Shown: positions 56,771 to 64,000 of the stretch, in pieces
How positions within the stretch are numbered: the stretch's first letter is position 1
Layout: the number at the start of each line of letters is the position of its first letter
IMG/VR virus record: IMGVR_UViG_3300032093_000012
Location: 62,001-126,000 of that record
Length of the DNA stretch: 64,000 nucleotides
Source of the DNA: a virus
Reading direction: 5' to 3' (one strand)
Notes under the pieces: generated by a model
Told to the model about the DNA's origin: nothing
What the model saw: only the letters and a program-made list of their open reading frames with translations
The model's database searches: none
Translations under genes and position numbers: made by a program

Positions 56771-57847
56771 TTATTCAAACTCATCTTCTACATCATTCTT
56801 TTTATTACTAGTGCCCCAAATACCGCATAGTATAGGGTACTTGTCTTCTTTTAGAGACTTTTGATCATAAAGATTAGCTGCTTCCATGACTCTCAGTTCA
56901 TCAAAAGCATATCTAGGAATGGTCATAGTTGTTTCGTCTCTCAACTTTACTACTGCTTCTGCGTCAGAAAGCATCTCAGGATTTTCTAATGTTTTTGGGC
57001 GATGTATAGTACTAAAGAGCTTGGCTAGTGATGCAGCCTTATCACCGAATTCTTGAGACAATTCTGCAAAATCATCTTCTCTTAAGACACACTTGGTAAA
57101 AGCATTTGTGCCAAAAATTGAATGCAGGCCTGCAGCCAAACATAATTCTGTGTCGTAATTTCTTTCTTTTAATAAAGAAAAATTTCTCATAAGATGATCG
57201 TGTAAAGAACCTCTAGAATGTTTATGTTTATTAGCTCCCTTACTCACTAAGAATTCACTAAGTCTTTCAAAATCATCACATCTTCTTGCTCTGAACTTAA
57301 ACATTAGTGTTCTTCTGAGACTAAAACACGTGCGCGAGACCGCGCGCGCAGCATGAATATTATTACCAGGAAATATTAGAGCTCTGTTTCTTTTTGGTAT
57401 AACAGATTTAACTATTTCTCCGTCATCTACAACAATTGTTTCACCTGCCCAATCTATATTCCAATTATCTATAAGGTAAATTACTATAGTCCATTCATCA
57501 TCTCTATGAGAATCTTTATGTGTATAACCATCAACACCATAAGTGTGTGCGTTGATATAGCATCTCAGCAATTTCGTATCTTGAAGAGAATATTTTTCTT
57601 GTATTGAATTCCAAGCAACTTTTAAATTATCCGGTAATGAGTATGTTATATCAGCTAAATTGGCACCACCTGCAAAAGCTTTTGCAAAATTGATATTCCA
57701 ATGACCGTGAGGATCTGTCTTTTTTGATGATTTCCATCCAGGCGTGTATGATCCTCTATCGGCTATTTTAGATAAAGTATTATAAATCTCTTCATCTAGA
57801 AAATTTTCTATAACATGATATTTTTCGTTTTTTAAATCAATACTCAT
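56771..57847 (-). CDS. 2-oxoglutarate/Fe(II) oxygenase with C-terminal HD-like domain
   Basis: 358 residues. The first 190 show a prolyl-hydroxylase-type oxygenase: YTHKDSHRDDEWTIVIYL with the HxD iron ligands, NWNIDWAGETIVV, and the distal His and Arg region NNIHAARAVS..CFSLRRTLMFKF. The C-terminal part (GSLHDHLMRNF, LCLAAGLHSIFGTNAF) looks like an HD-type helical domain. The target could be a nucleotide, protein or small molecule. It is inserted between regA and the clamp loader. Confidence 0.82.
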   Translation of the reverse strand: MSIDLKNEKYHVIENFLDEEIYNTLSKIADRGSYTPGWKSSKKTDPHGHWNINFAKAFAGGANLADITYSLPDNLKVAWNSIQEKYSLQDTKLLRCYINAHTYGVDGYTHKDSHRDDEWTIVIYLIDNWNIDWAGETIVVDDGEIVKSVIPKRNRALIFPGNNIHAARAVSRTCFSLRRTLMFKFRARRCDDFERLSEFLVSKGANKHKHSRGSLHDHLMRNFSLLKERNYDTELCLAAGLHSIFGTNAFTKCVLREDDFAELSQEFGDKAASLAKLFSTIHRPKTLENPEMLSDAEAVVKLRDETTMTIPRYAFDELRVMEAANLYDQKSLKEDKYPILCGIWGTSNKKNDVEDEFE

Positions 57848-58203
57848 TTGTTTCTAAATCTCTCAAGTTCTTTCTTATCTATTAGTGTCAAAGCAACTTT
57901 TGCTTTCGTTCTATTATAGTTAAACAGCTTACAAATAAGATCTATATCTTCATTTTCTGATGATTTTGCCCACTTAGAATATCTCTTTCCAGGCTTAATT
58001 GCATTAAGATAATAATCATACTGCATCCTATTTGAAAGATGTGAGTTCATATTAATTTCATTAGCATACAAGACGCTATCTTTAAAATAAGATAACGCCT
58101 TGTTAACTAGCCAAGGATTATAAGCTTTCTCTGCAAACTCATCTACCATAAGGTTCTCTTTCTTAGATGAGTTTATTGAGTTTACGTAATCAAATGGGTT
58201 CAT
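57844..58203 (-). CDS. 62: Clamp-loader small subunit (T4 gp62-like)
   Basis: The 119-residue protein has the gp62 style (MNPFDYVNSINSSKKENLM, YNPWLVNKALSYFKD). With gp44 it loads the sliding clamp. Its ATG overlaps the gp44 stop, as in T4 the two are translationally coupled. It is shorter than T4 gp62 (187). Confidence 0.88.
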   Translation of the reverse strand: MNPFDYVNSINSSKKENLMVDEFAEKAYNPWLVNKALSYFKDSVLYANEINMNSHLSNRMQYDYYLNAIKPGKRYSKWAKSSENEDIDLICKLFNYNRTKAKVALTLIDKKELERFRNK

Positions 58204-59144
58204 TTAAACTCGCAATTAATTAGGACTTCGGTGAAACACGCTATGATATTTATTTCAGGATCAGCCACGAAAGCAGCTTGATATTGATATTTTGATAGGA
58301 TCAACACAAGTTGAGGTACACTGTTAACAGTCATATATTGATCTGCAGACTCATAGAGACGTCTAAAAATTTCAGTCTGTTCAATATCAACGTTCTCAGC
58401 TACCCACTTACGAAGAGATGTAAAGTCTTTCTCTTTAAGAAGTTTATAGATAGAGTTAACTTCAAGATCCTTGATATTGCCAAGGATTCCACTATCAATC
58501 TTACCAGTTGATGCATAACGCTGCAGTTCATTAAGAACACGTCGCCAATCTGGAAAGAACTTAGTAATAATCTCAGCAACTACTGCTCTATCATATTCCA
58601 CATTTTGATTAGTTAAGATCTTCTCAACTCTCTTAAAGAATTGAGCAGCAAGTTTCGCCGTATCTTTCTTGCTTATCCTAAAGTCCACAACGGAACAACG
58701 CGAATGAAGTGGTTCAATGATTCGAGTTTTAAAATTACAGGTGAGGATGAACCCGCAATTCTTGCTGAATTCTTCCATAAAATTTCGTAGAGCTGGTTGT
58801 GTTGAGTTTGCGTTAAGGTAATCTGCTTCATCGAGGATAACGTACTTACGACCTCCAGAGAGACTGACGGAAGATGCGAAGTTGAGAATCTCATTACGCA
58901 AGGTATCGATATTGCCATTCATAGATCCGTTAATTACAATGTAATCGCATTCAAGTTCTTCTAACATGGCTCGCGCCACTGTTGTTTTACCAACACCGGC
59001 GCTGCCACTTAGAATAAGGTTAGGAATGTTCTTCTGATCTACAAACTGTTGAAACGTAGATTTAAGTTCTTCAGGCAAGATAGTATCAGCGATAGTCTTG
59101 GGGCGGTATTTCTCCACCCACAAGAACTGTTCTTTAACATCCAT
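58200..59144 (-). CDS. 44: Clamp-loader large subunit (T4 gp44-like AAA+ ATPase)
   Basis: The 314-residue protein has Walker A SGSAGVGKTTVARAML (about 45-60), Walker B YVILDEADYL, and the SRC arginine-finger motif LHSRCSV. It uses ATP to open and close the clamp. Length matches T4 gp44 (319). Confidence 0.96.
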   Translation of the reverse strand: MDVKEQFLWVEKYRPKTIADTILPEELKSTFQQFVDQKNIPNLILSGSAGVGKTTVARAMLEELECDYIVINGSMNGNIDTLRNEILNFASSVSLSGGRKYVILDEADYLNANSTQPALRNFMEEFSKNCGFILTCNFKTRIIEPLHSRCSVVDFRISKKDTAKLAAQFFKRVEKILTNQNVEYDRAVVAEIITKFFPDWRRVLNELQRYASTGKIDSGILGNIKDLEVNSIYKLLKEKDFTSLRKWVAENVDIEQTEIFRRLYESADQYMTVNSVPQLVLILSKYQYQAAFVADPEINIIACFTEVLINCEFK

Positions 59145-59153
59145 TTGTTAACC

Positions 59154-59807
59154 TCAGAAAGTTGAATTGGACTCTACAGCGATGAGATACATGATATCGC
59201 TACCAGTAAAGCGGGCGATACCCTTAGACGTGATATCAACATCATAGTCACCTGTCAAGAGCTTGATATTTTCAGCGCGAAGGATTGCTCTGAACTTCTT
59301 ATCAGATTTACCAACAATGATTGAATAAACATCACCACTTGGGTTCTTAGAGTCGATAGCCTGAAGCATGATGTCTGTACCATCACCAGTAACTGCAATT
59401 TCAGGAAGACGAAGAACACCCATGCCTTTCATGACACTAGTAAGAGAGTCATTAGTAAGCTTGAAACTAACTTCAGGTTCAGGAATATCCTTTACAGTTT
59501 CAGGTGCAGAGATAATAGTAGCTGCTTCAGCGAGCGTGTAGTTAACTACATTATTCTTACCACGAATGGTAATAGTCTTCTCATTGATAGTCAATTCAGG
59601 GTCTTCGAAGAGAGAAAGCGTGCTAAGGAATTTAGATAGATCGTAGATAGCAAATGTACTATCAAACTCCATATCAACCTTAGCACGAGACATGATGCTC
59701 TTTACAGGTGATACTGTAGAGAGATAATTGCCCTTCCGAATAAGGATAGAAGGGTTAATCGTAGAGAAGTTCTTAAGAACTTGGATTGTTCGCGTATCGA
59801 GTTTCAT
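59154..59807 (-). CDS. 45: Sliding clamp (T4 gp45-like)
   Basis: 217 residues with the beta-rich clamp pattern (VLKNFSTINPSILIRKGNYL, DLSKFLSTLSLFEDPELTI). As a trimer it tethers the polymerase to DNA and in T4 also activates late transcription. The presence of late TATAAATA promoters in this window fits that role. Confidence 0.94.
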   Translation of the reverse strand: MKLDTRTIQVLKNFSTINPSILIRKGNYLSTVSPVKSIMSRAKVDMEFDSTFAIYDLSKFLSTLSLFEDPELTINEKTITIRGKNNVVNYTLAEAATIISAPETVKDIPEPEVSFKLTNDSLTSVMKGMGVLRLPEIAVTGDGTDIMLQAIDSKNPSGDVYSIIVGKSDKKFRAILRAENIKLLTGDYDVDITSKGIARFTGSDIMYLIAVESNSTF

Positions 59808-59823
59808 AATATAGACCTTTCAA

Positions 59824-60663
59824 TTACTTCTTAAGTTGATCAGAATCGGCAGTTGCAGAAGCACCAATAGATGCAAGATCTGCGAGTGAACCACCGAAGA
59901 TATATGTTCCAACATGCTGGAGCTGCATCCACGGGCAAAGCCATGTACGAAGGTTTGCTTCTTGAAGCTTCTGACAGAACCAATAATCTTCAGAGAGATA
60001 ACGTTCAGACTTAGGATCTACTTCAGCTTGGAAGTACATCATGATCTTACGAGAACCATCGAAATGCTTTGTTCTAACATGATCCGGCTTATAAAGATAC
60101 TGCGGGAACTTTTCATTGAAGGCTTCAAACGTCTTACGACGAATCATCATGAAGCCGGTGCCAATTTCTAGAACTTCTGCAGGTTCACCAATCGGAATAG
60201 CACCAGTGCCACTCTTAGGATTAAAGACGTAGTCACCAACAAACTTTTCTAGTACGCTAGGATCCTTGTCAGCAACACCCTTATCGACAGCGTGCTTAAT
60301 CTTTTCCCATGAGATACACTTCTTAGGATATGGACCACCAATGACGTCATAGTCTTCGTTTTGGATCTGCAGAGCAAGAAGTGCAATAACATCCTGCGGG
60401 TTGAATCCAATATCGGAGTCGATAAACAACATGTGAGTTGCATCTGAGCGCATGAACTCATCACAGCAATAATTTCTTGCTCGTGTAATCAACGATTCAT
60501 TAAACAAGAAATACATTTGCAAAGGAATACCATGATGTGTGCATAGAGCAGAGAGATCTGCGATGCTACGTGCAAACATACCAGCACACTGGCCACCATA
60601 CATAGGTGTAGCTACAAATAGCTTGCACTTTCTAAGTTCGTCGGTGTTAATCTTAATTTCCAT
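59824..60663 (-). CDS. GT-A-type glycosyltransferase-like protein
   Basis: About 279 residues from MEIKINTDEL, which fits between the stop of the gene upstream and the body of the fold. Features: LFVATPMYGGQCAG at the start, then ITRARNYCCDEFMRSDATHMLFIDSDIGF with a DSD metal site (about 82-90), and IGTGFMMIRRKTFEAF. This is the GT-A pattern of many phage glycosyltransferases. The acceptor (glycan or DNA base) is unknown. Confidence 0.85.
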   Translation of the reverse strand: MEIKINTDELRKCKLFVATPMYGGQCAGMFARSIADLSALCTHHGIPLQMYFLFNESLITRARNYCCDEFMRSDATHMLFIDSDIGFNPQDVIALLALQIQNEDYDVIGGPYPKKCISWEKIKHAVDKGVADKDPSVLEKFVGDYVFNPKSGTGAIPIGEPAEVLEIGTGFMMIRRKTFEAFNEKFPQYLYKPDHVRTKHFDGSRKIMMYFQAEVDPKSERYLSEDYWFCQKLQEANLRTWLCPWMQLQHVGTYIFGGSLADLASIGASATADSDQLKK

Positions 60664-60946
60664 TATTATTCTCCTTATCATGAATATAAAGTGCAAGAAT
60701 ACCGTAATGAAGGATCTTCAAAAGATCCTGTCTATTCCTACCGTTTTTCTTACCATATCTGGCTGCATACTTAATAATATCACCGATGGTGAACCCAACA
60801 CCGTGACCTGCAGAAGCAATTAGTTCAAACGCTTGAATATTATCAGGTCCGACATAATGCTTAGTATATGTATCAGCGATGTACTGATACAATTCATTAA
60901 TTAGTTCTGGTTCATTAAATTTATAATTTGCTGACATTTTATCCAT
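60653..60946 (-). CDS. DUF3310 protein
   Basis: The 97-residue protein contains GVGFTIGDIIKYAARYGKK followed by NRQDLLKILHYGILAL, the DUF3310 signature found in many phage proteins of unknown function. It overlaps both neighbours by a few bases. Confidence 0.9.
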   Translation of the reverse strand: MDKMSANYKFNEPELINELYQYIADTYTKHYVGPDNIQAFELIASAGHGVGFTIGDIIKYAARYGKKNGRNRQDLLKILHYGILALYIHDKENNNGN

Positions 60947-62145
60947 TACATAAAATACTCCACCAGTGTACTAGTTTTTGTGCTAATAATTTCATTGGTA
61001 CGATCATGATTATATTGATAAACCATAAAATTGTCAACATAATCTCTTTCACCATTCAATACTGCTTTAACTTCTGTTGCCATATCAGTTGCAGTCTTAA
61101 CAGGAACGTTCTGACATATGTGATTATAACTTACCGATGGCTTAAGAAGCTCATAGTCTTCTGGCATTCCCATGATACTGAGAGCTTCTCTGTAAGTAAT
61201 GTATCTATCTTCATATGGATGTGTGAGCATCTTAGGATAGTGACCAACGAAAGCACCAATATGATCTTTTGGAACGATAGTGCCGCGCCTCATGATGTTA
61301 CCACCAGAGGCAAGTTTTTCGTGCATACGTTTACATTTTTCAACTTCTTTCTCATAACCTTGTTTCTGCATCCATTCACCAACCTGTACGTATGAATGGT
61401 TATGATGTTCAATCAATGATTTAGCATCAAAATATCTAACAGCGATATCTCTTAGATCAAGAAGATCAAAGTGTTCACGATGAGTAACTCCACCATGAAT
61501 GACTTCTAGCAGATAACGATAGTAAGGATCATTGCTTGGCGTGTTTTTATTAATTGGCTCCATCATAGTATTTGATTTTACGCCAGTGATGACATCTTCA
61601 ATCTTTTCATATTCACGACTATAGAAGTTAAGGAGAGGTGTCTTATTACCACGCCAGAAGAAATAGAATGTGCGTTCTCTAACCTGAGGAACACCATGAA
61701 GCAAACTCTTAGTACGATAAAGAGTCATAGTGTAACCGTTCTCTTTACCAATCTGTTGAAGTTGTTCTCTAATTGGCTTACCTACTTTACCAGCAAGAGC
61801 TGGTGCATTCTCACCCCAAAATACTTTTGGCTTAACTTCACCAAGAACATATTTTGCTGTTTCAATCATCCATTTATTATTAGGATTATGTTCACCATAT
61901 CCTAATGAAAACATAGAAAGACCTGCGCAAGGACATACACTAGAAACAATATCAACTTCATGAGGATGGCGTTGACCCTCATCAAGAAGATAGTATGGAA
62001 CTTCGTGGTTCCAATAATTTAGAAGGTGTGATTCGTTATCTTTGAATGCGCTATATGAAAGGATATAGTCTGGTCGACTTCCAAACACATTAGTCGAAGC
62101 AATTGCTTCTCCGCCAATAAGCGGGATAATCGTCGCATGTCTCAT
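60946..62145 (-). CDS. DNA (cytosine-5) methyltransferase
   Basis: The 399-residue protein shows C5-methyltransferase motifs: VDIVSSVCPCAGLSMFS with the catalytic PC dipeptide (motif IV, about 65-81), WGENAPAL (ENV-like motif VI), and LHGVPQVRERTFYF (motif VIII QxRxR). Motif I (IIPLIGGEAIAS) is weak. The overlap with GT-like, GDSH and PLP-type genes raises the possibility of further base modification. Confidence 0.85.
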   Translation of the reverse strand: MRHATIIPLIGGEAIASTNVFGSRPDYILSYSAFKDNESHLLNYWNHEVPYYLLDEGQRHPHEVDIVSSVCPCAGLSMFSLGYGEHNPNNKWMIETAKYVLGEVKPKVFWGENAPALAGKVGKPIREQLQQIGKENGYTMTLYRTKSLLHGVPQVRERTFYFFWRGNKTPLLNFYSREYEKIEDVITGVKSNTMMEPINKNTPSNDPYYRYLLEVIHGGVTHREHFDLLDLRDIAVRYFDAKSLIEHHNHSYVQVGEWMQKQGYEKEVEKCKRMHEKLASGGNIMRRGTIVPKDHIGAFVGHYPKMLTHPYEDRYITYREALSIMGMPEDYELLKPSVSYNHICQNVPVKTATDMATEVKAVLNGERDYVDNFMVYQYNHDRTNEIISTKTSTLVEYFM

Positions 62146-63233
62146 ATAAAACTCTCAAGGCTGGCATGATGTACTTTAACTGGTTTATTTATAGGAGGAT
62201 TAAGCCCGTTCCACTCCCAACCTTGCCAATGTGGATAAAATTCTCGAGAAAGATGAACTGATTGCGGCTTTTCCATGTACTTAAAATCAAGTTCACCATG
62301 TTCGTTAATGAGACCGTCAACCCATTCAAATACACGAAGAGAAGAGCATTCATACTTCTTTAGTTCTTCTTTGAAGAGTCTACGAATATTATCACGTTCA
62401 ACACGAGATCCATAGAATGGTGTTTTCTCATACCAACCAGTCTTTGGAATATGACGCTTCTCATTTTCGATAGGAAGAAGTTCATAGAGAGTAACGGTGG
62501 AATTATACATCTCTGCAACGCCAAGCGCTTGACGAGTATATTCTCTAACGAGTTCTTTAGTTGCTGCTACAGGATCTGGTTGACGTAGAAGATGATGACG
62601 AACATCAATATTGCCGAAATAAAATTCTACATTTTCAAAATCATGATCGCATGGTTTAATGAAAGTATGAAGGCCCATCTTCAACGCGCCATGTAGAGTC
62701 TTAAATGGCATTGAATAATTTATCCATTCGGGGCGATACATACAAATAGCATGACTATCCCCAATTGCAATATTTGGGTATACTTTCAATAAGTTTGGTG
62801 TAATAGTCTCAGCTTCATTCTGCATGCGAATGATGTTGTTCCAATCAACTTGATTCCATCGAGGATCAATAGGTTTATTCTTGCTATTAGCTAGATCAAC
62901 TTTATGTTTTAGTTGTTCATAATAATCAGGAAAATCAATTATTAACGAATAGACTTTACCCTTGAACTTAGAGAAGTTTAAGAAGTTATCTACGTGTGGA
63001 AATTCTTTCAATCCACCAAACAAGTTAAGATGACCTGACCAATCGTTGCCATGATACACATACATGGTATCAAACGTGTTATGATCTTCTACATAACGAT
63101 CAAGTGACATATTAACGTATAGATCGATACCAGCTTGTTTAAGCTGATCAGCATAAATCACACCCTGCGCAGCACGATGTGAAGAAAGATTCTTAGCAAT
63201 AGGAATGAAAGGAGCTGTTAAAACTGCTGTCAT
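62142..63233 (-). CDS. GDSH-motif protein, possible SGNH-like or base-modification enzyme
   Basis: 363 residues. The motif NIAIGDSHAICMYRPEW (about 152-168) looks like a GDSH variant of SGNH block I. A later VHLSREFYPHW could supply the catalytic His. The N-terminal half is unlike standard SGNH enzymes. It lies between a methyltransferase and a PLP-enzyme-like gene, coupled to both by ATGA overlaps. Confidence 0.65.
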   Translation of the reverse strand: MTAVLTAPFIPIAKNLSSHRAAQGVIYADQLKQAGIDLYVNMSLDRYVEDHNTFDTMYVYHGNDWSGHLNLFGGLKEFPHVDNFLNFSKFKGKVYSLIIDFPDYYEQLKHKVDLANSKNKPIDPRWNQVDWNNIIRMQNEAETITPNLLKVYPNIAIGDSHAICMYRPEWINYSMPFKTLHGALKMGLHTFIKPCDHDFENVEFYFGNIDVRHHLLRQPDPVAATKELVREYTRQALGVAEMYNSTVTLYELLPIENEKRHIPKTGWYEKTPFYGSRVERDNIRRLFKEELKKYECSSLRVFEWVDGLINEHGELDFKYMEKPQSVHLSREFYPHWQGWEWNGLNPPINKPVKVHHASLESFI

Positions 63234-64000
63234 AGATTTTTATCCCAATCTTTATAAGATTTTACAGTATCATAGAGACTCAAATTTGTCAACTGTGGCT
63301 CAGTACCAACATTCCACATCAATATATTTCTTCCAGTATTCTTAGGAATATACTTCCACACTTTAGCATCATAAGATTTTACCGTAGGAAATGGTGGCAA
63401 TTCAGTTTCTTCTTGTGCAAATTCTAGAGGTTCTGATATGACTCTTGCTCTGCCAAGTTCACCTTGTTTAAGGTTACGAGCTACAGCAACACAGTTAAAC
63501 TTTGCATTTGGCCATGCGATCTGCAAGGCTCGAGAAAGTACACCAGTAGAGATTGCTACATAGACTTCTTCCGGTTCAGGAATCTTTGAAGCAGCATGTA
63601 CAATTCCTGCGGTAGCTAGTTCATGTTTCAATCCAAGTGGTACGAAAAAAGCATTGTTCTTATCGGCCCACTCTTTAGCTTTCATGTTTAAGATTGGCAT
63701 AGCCGCAATACGCTCGAACATAGGTACAGCACCTTGTTCAATGCAGCATGCTTGATGTAATGATATGCGCTTAGATGCTGGCATAAACAAAACTATCTTC
63801 TTATTATGATGCTTTGCAACATCAAGCAAAGAAACTCCAGCCAAACCAACTCGTGGTTGTGAATAAACGATAGTATCATTATTTAATTTTGAAGCAAGAA
63901 GATCACCTGCCCTAGTTTTTGTGCCAACGATTAGATCGTCACGCACTACTCTGACACCTTCATGATCGATTACTACAGGATCCGGGTTATATGGAATCCA
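63230..64000 (-). CDS. PLP-dependent enzyme-like protein (N-terminus outside window)
   Basis: The frame is open to the right edge: 18 more codons (ending IDHEGVRVV) lie upstream of the GTG that would start a shorter protein, so the gene is partial. GTKTRAGDLLASKL may hold the PLP-binding Lys; KKIVLFMPASKRISLHQ and VYVAISTGVLSRAL fit the tryptophan-synthase-beta/threonine-synthase fold. Similar phage genes take part in hypermodification of DNA bases, but the substrate here is unknown. Confidence 0.75.
   Translation of the reverse strand, partial: WIPYNPDPVVIDHEGVRVVRDDLIVGTKTRAGDLLASKLNNDTIVYSQPRVGLAGVSLLDVAKHHNKKIVLFMPASKRISLHQACCIEQGAVPMFERIAAMPILNMKAKEWADKNNAFFVPLGLKHELATAGIVHAASKIPEPEEVYVAISTGVLSRALQIAWPNAKFNCVAVARNLKQGELGRARVISEPLEFAQEETELPPFPTVKSYDAKVWKYIPKNTGRNILMWNVGTEPQLTNLSLYDTVKSYKDWDKNL

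Noticed and set aside
62175-62190. TATAAATA inside the GDSH gene as late promoter
   Set aside because: It lies in coding sequence about 35 bases before the methyltransferase start; it may work but coding constraint is an equal explanation, so it is not listed.

Overview
This window looks like part of the genome of a large T4-type myovirus. The replication genes are recognisably T4-like: family B DNA polymerase (gp43), sliding clamp (gp45), clamp loader (gp44/gp62), RegA, gp41-type helicase, primase and UvsX. T4-style late promoters (TATAAATA on the coding strand) precede several gene blocks. Many small proteins and virion-type proteins belong to families I know from marine and environmental T4-like phages. 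The host is probably an alphaproteobacterium of the Hyphomicrobiales (rhizobial) type. This is inferred from a phage-borne outer-membrane beta-barrel whose mature N-terminus resembles rhizobial Omp25/Omp31 proteins, and from a small DUF1127 protein. It is not proven.

Layout. 1-2.6 kb: nrdA and small genes (minus). 2.7-3.9 kb: two paralogous small membrane proteins flanking a NUMOD3 remnant (plus). 3.9-9.2 kb: a tightly overlapping minus-strand operon behind a late promoter, csgF - csgG - curlin-repeat protein - FecR-domain protein - small curlin protein - CHASE2/adenylate cyclase. 9.2-13.1 kb: radical SAM protein, thyX, primase. 13.2-22.4 kb: late virion-associated block (Ig-like and tail/head-type proteins, Dps, dockerin-like membrane protein, nucleotidyltransferase, KxDG protein), ending with a free-standing late ncRNA. 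22.4-28.9 kb: helicase, UvsX, polymerase. 28.9-32.7 kb: lysis genes (holin-like, GH19 endolysin, spanin pair on the opposite strand), Hsp20. 32.7-41.2 kb: a second radical SAM protein, peroxiredoxin, an OMP and many tiny minus-strand genes. 41.2-42.2 kb: a gene-poor divergence zone with an 8-bp tandem repeat and repeated hairpins, a candidate replication origin or control region. 42.2-48.1 kb: a run of short plus-strand genes that look more G+C-rich than their surroundings, many with their own promoter of one family (TGTACA, 16-17 nt, TATAAT-like). 48.1-53.9 kb: a large tRNA array interrupted by structured RNAs, tandem Y-RNA-like elements and a Ro60/TROVE gene. 54-59.8 kb: PP-loop protein, RegA, an oxygenase fusion, clamp loader and clamp. 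59.8-64 kb: glycosyltransferase-like protein, C5-methyltransferase, a GDSH protein and a PLP-enzyme-like protein that runs off the window.

Two systems stand out. The first is a phage curli (type VIII secretion) operon joined to a FecR protein and a membrane adenylate cyclase and apparently expressed late. The second is the RNA island at 48-54 kb. Its tRNAs cover all 20 amino acids plus an initiator. One unit holds a circularly permuted tRNA-Thr sequence inside a Y-RNA-like stem, beside a Ro60-type gene, and a tRNA-Ile sits inside a split tRNA. Discrete ncRNA candidates are also present, including a pseudoknot near 49.7 kb and an RNA with its own late promoter and terminator near 22.3 kb.

Limits: no searches or folding programs were run. 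Family names come from motif recognition and helices were found by eye.
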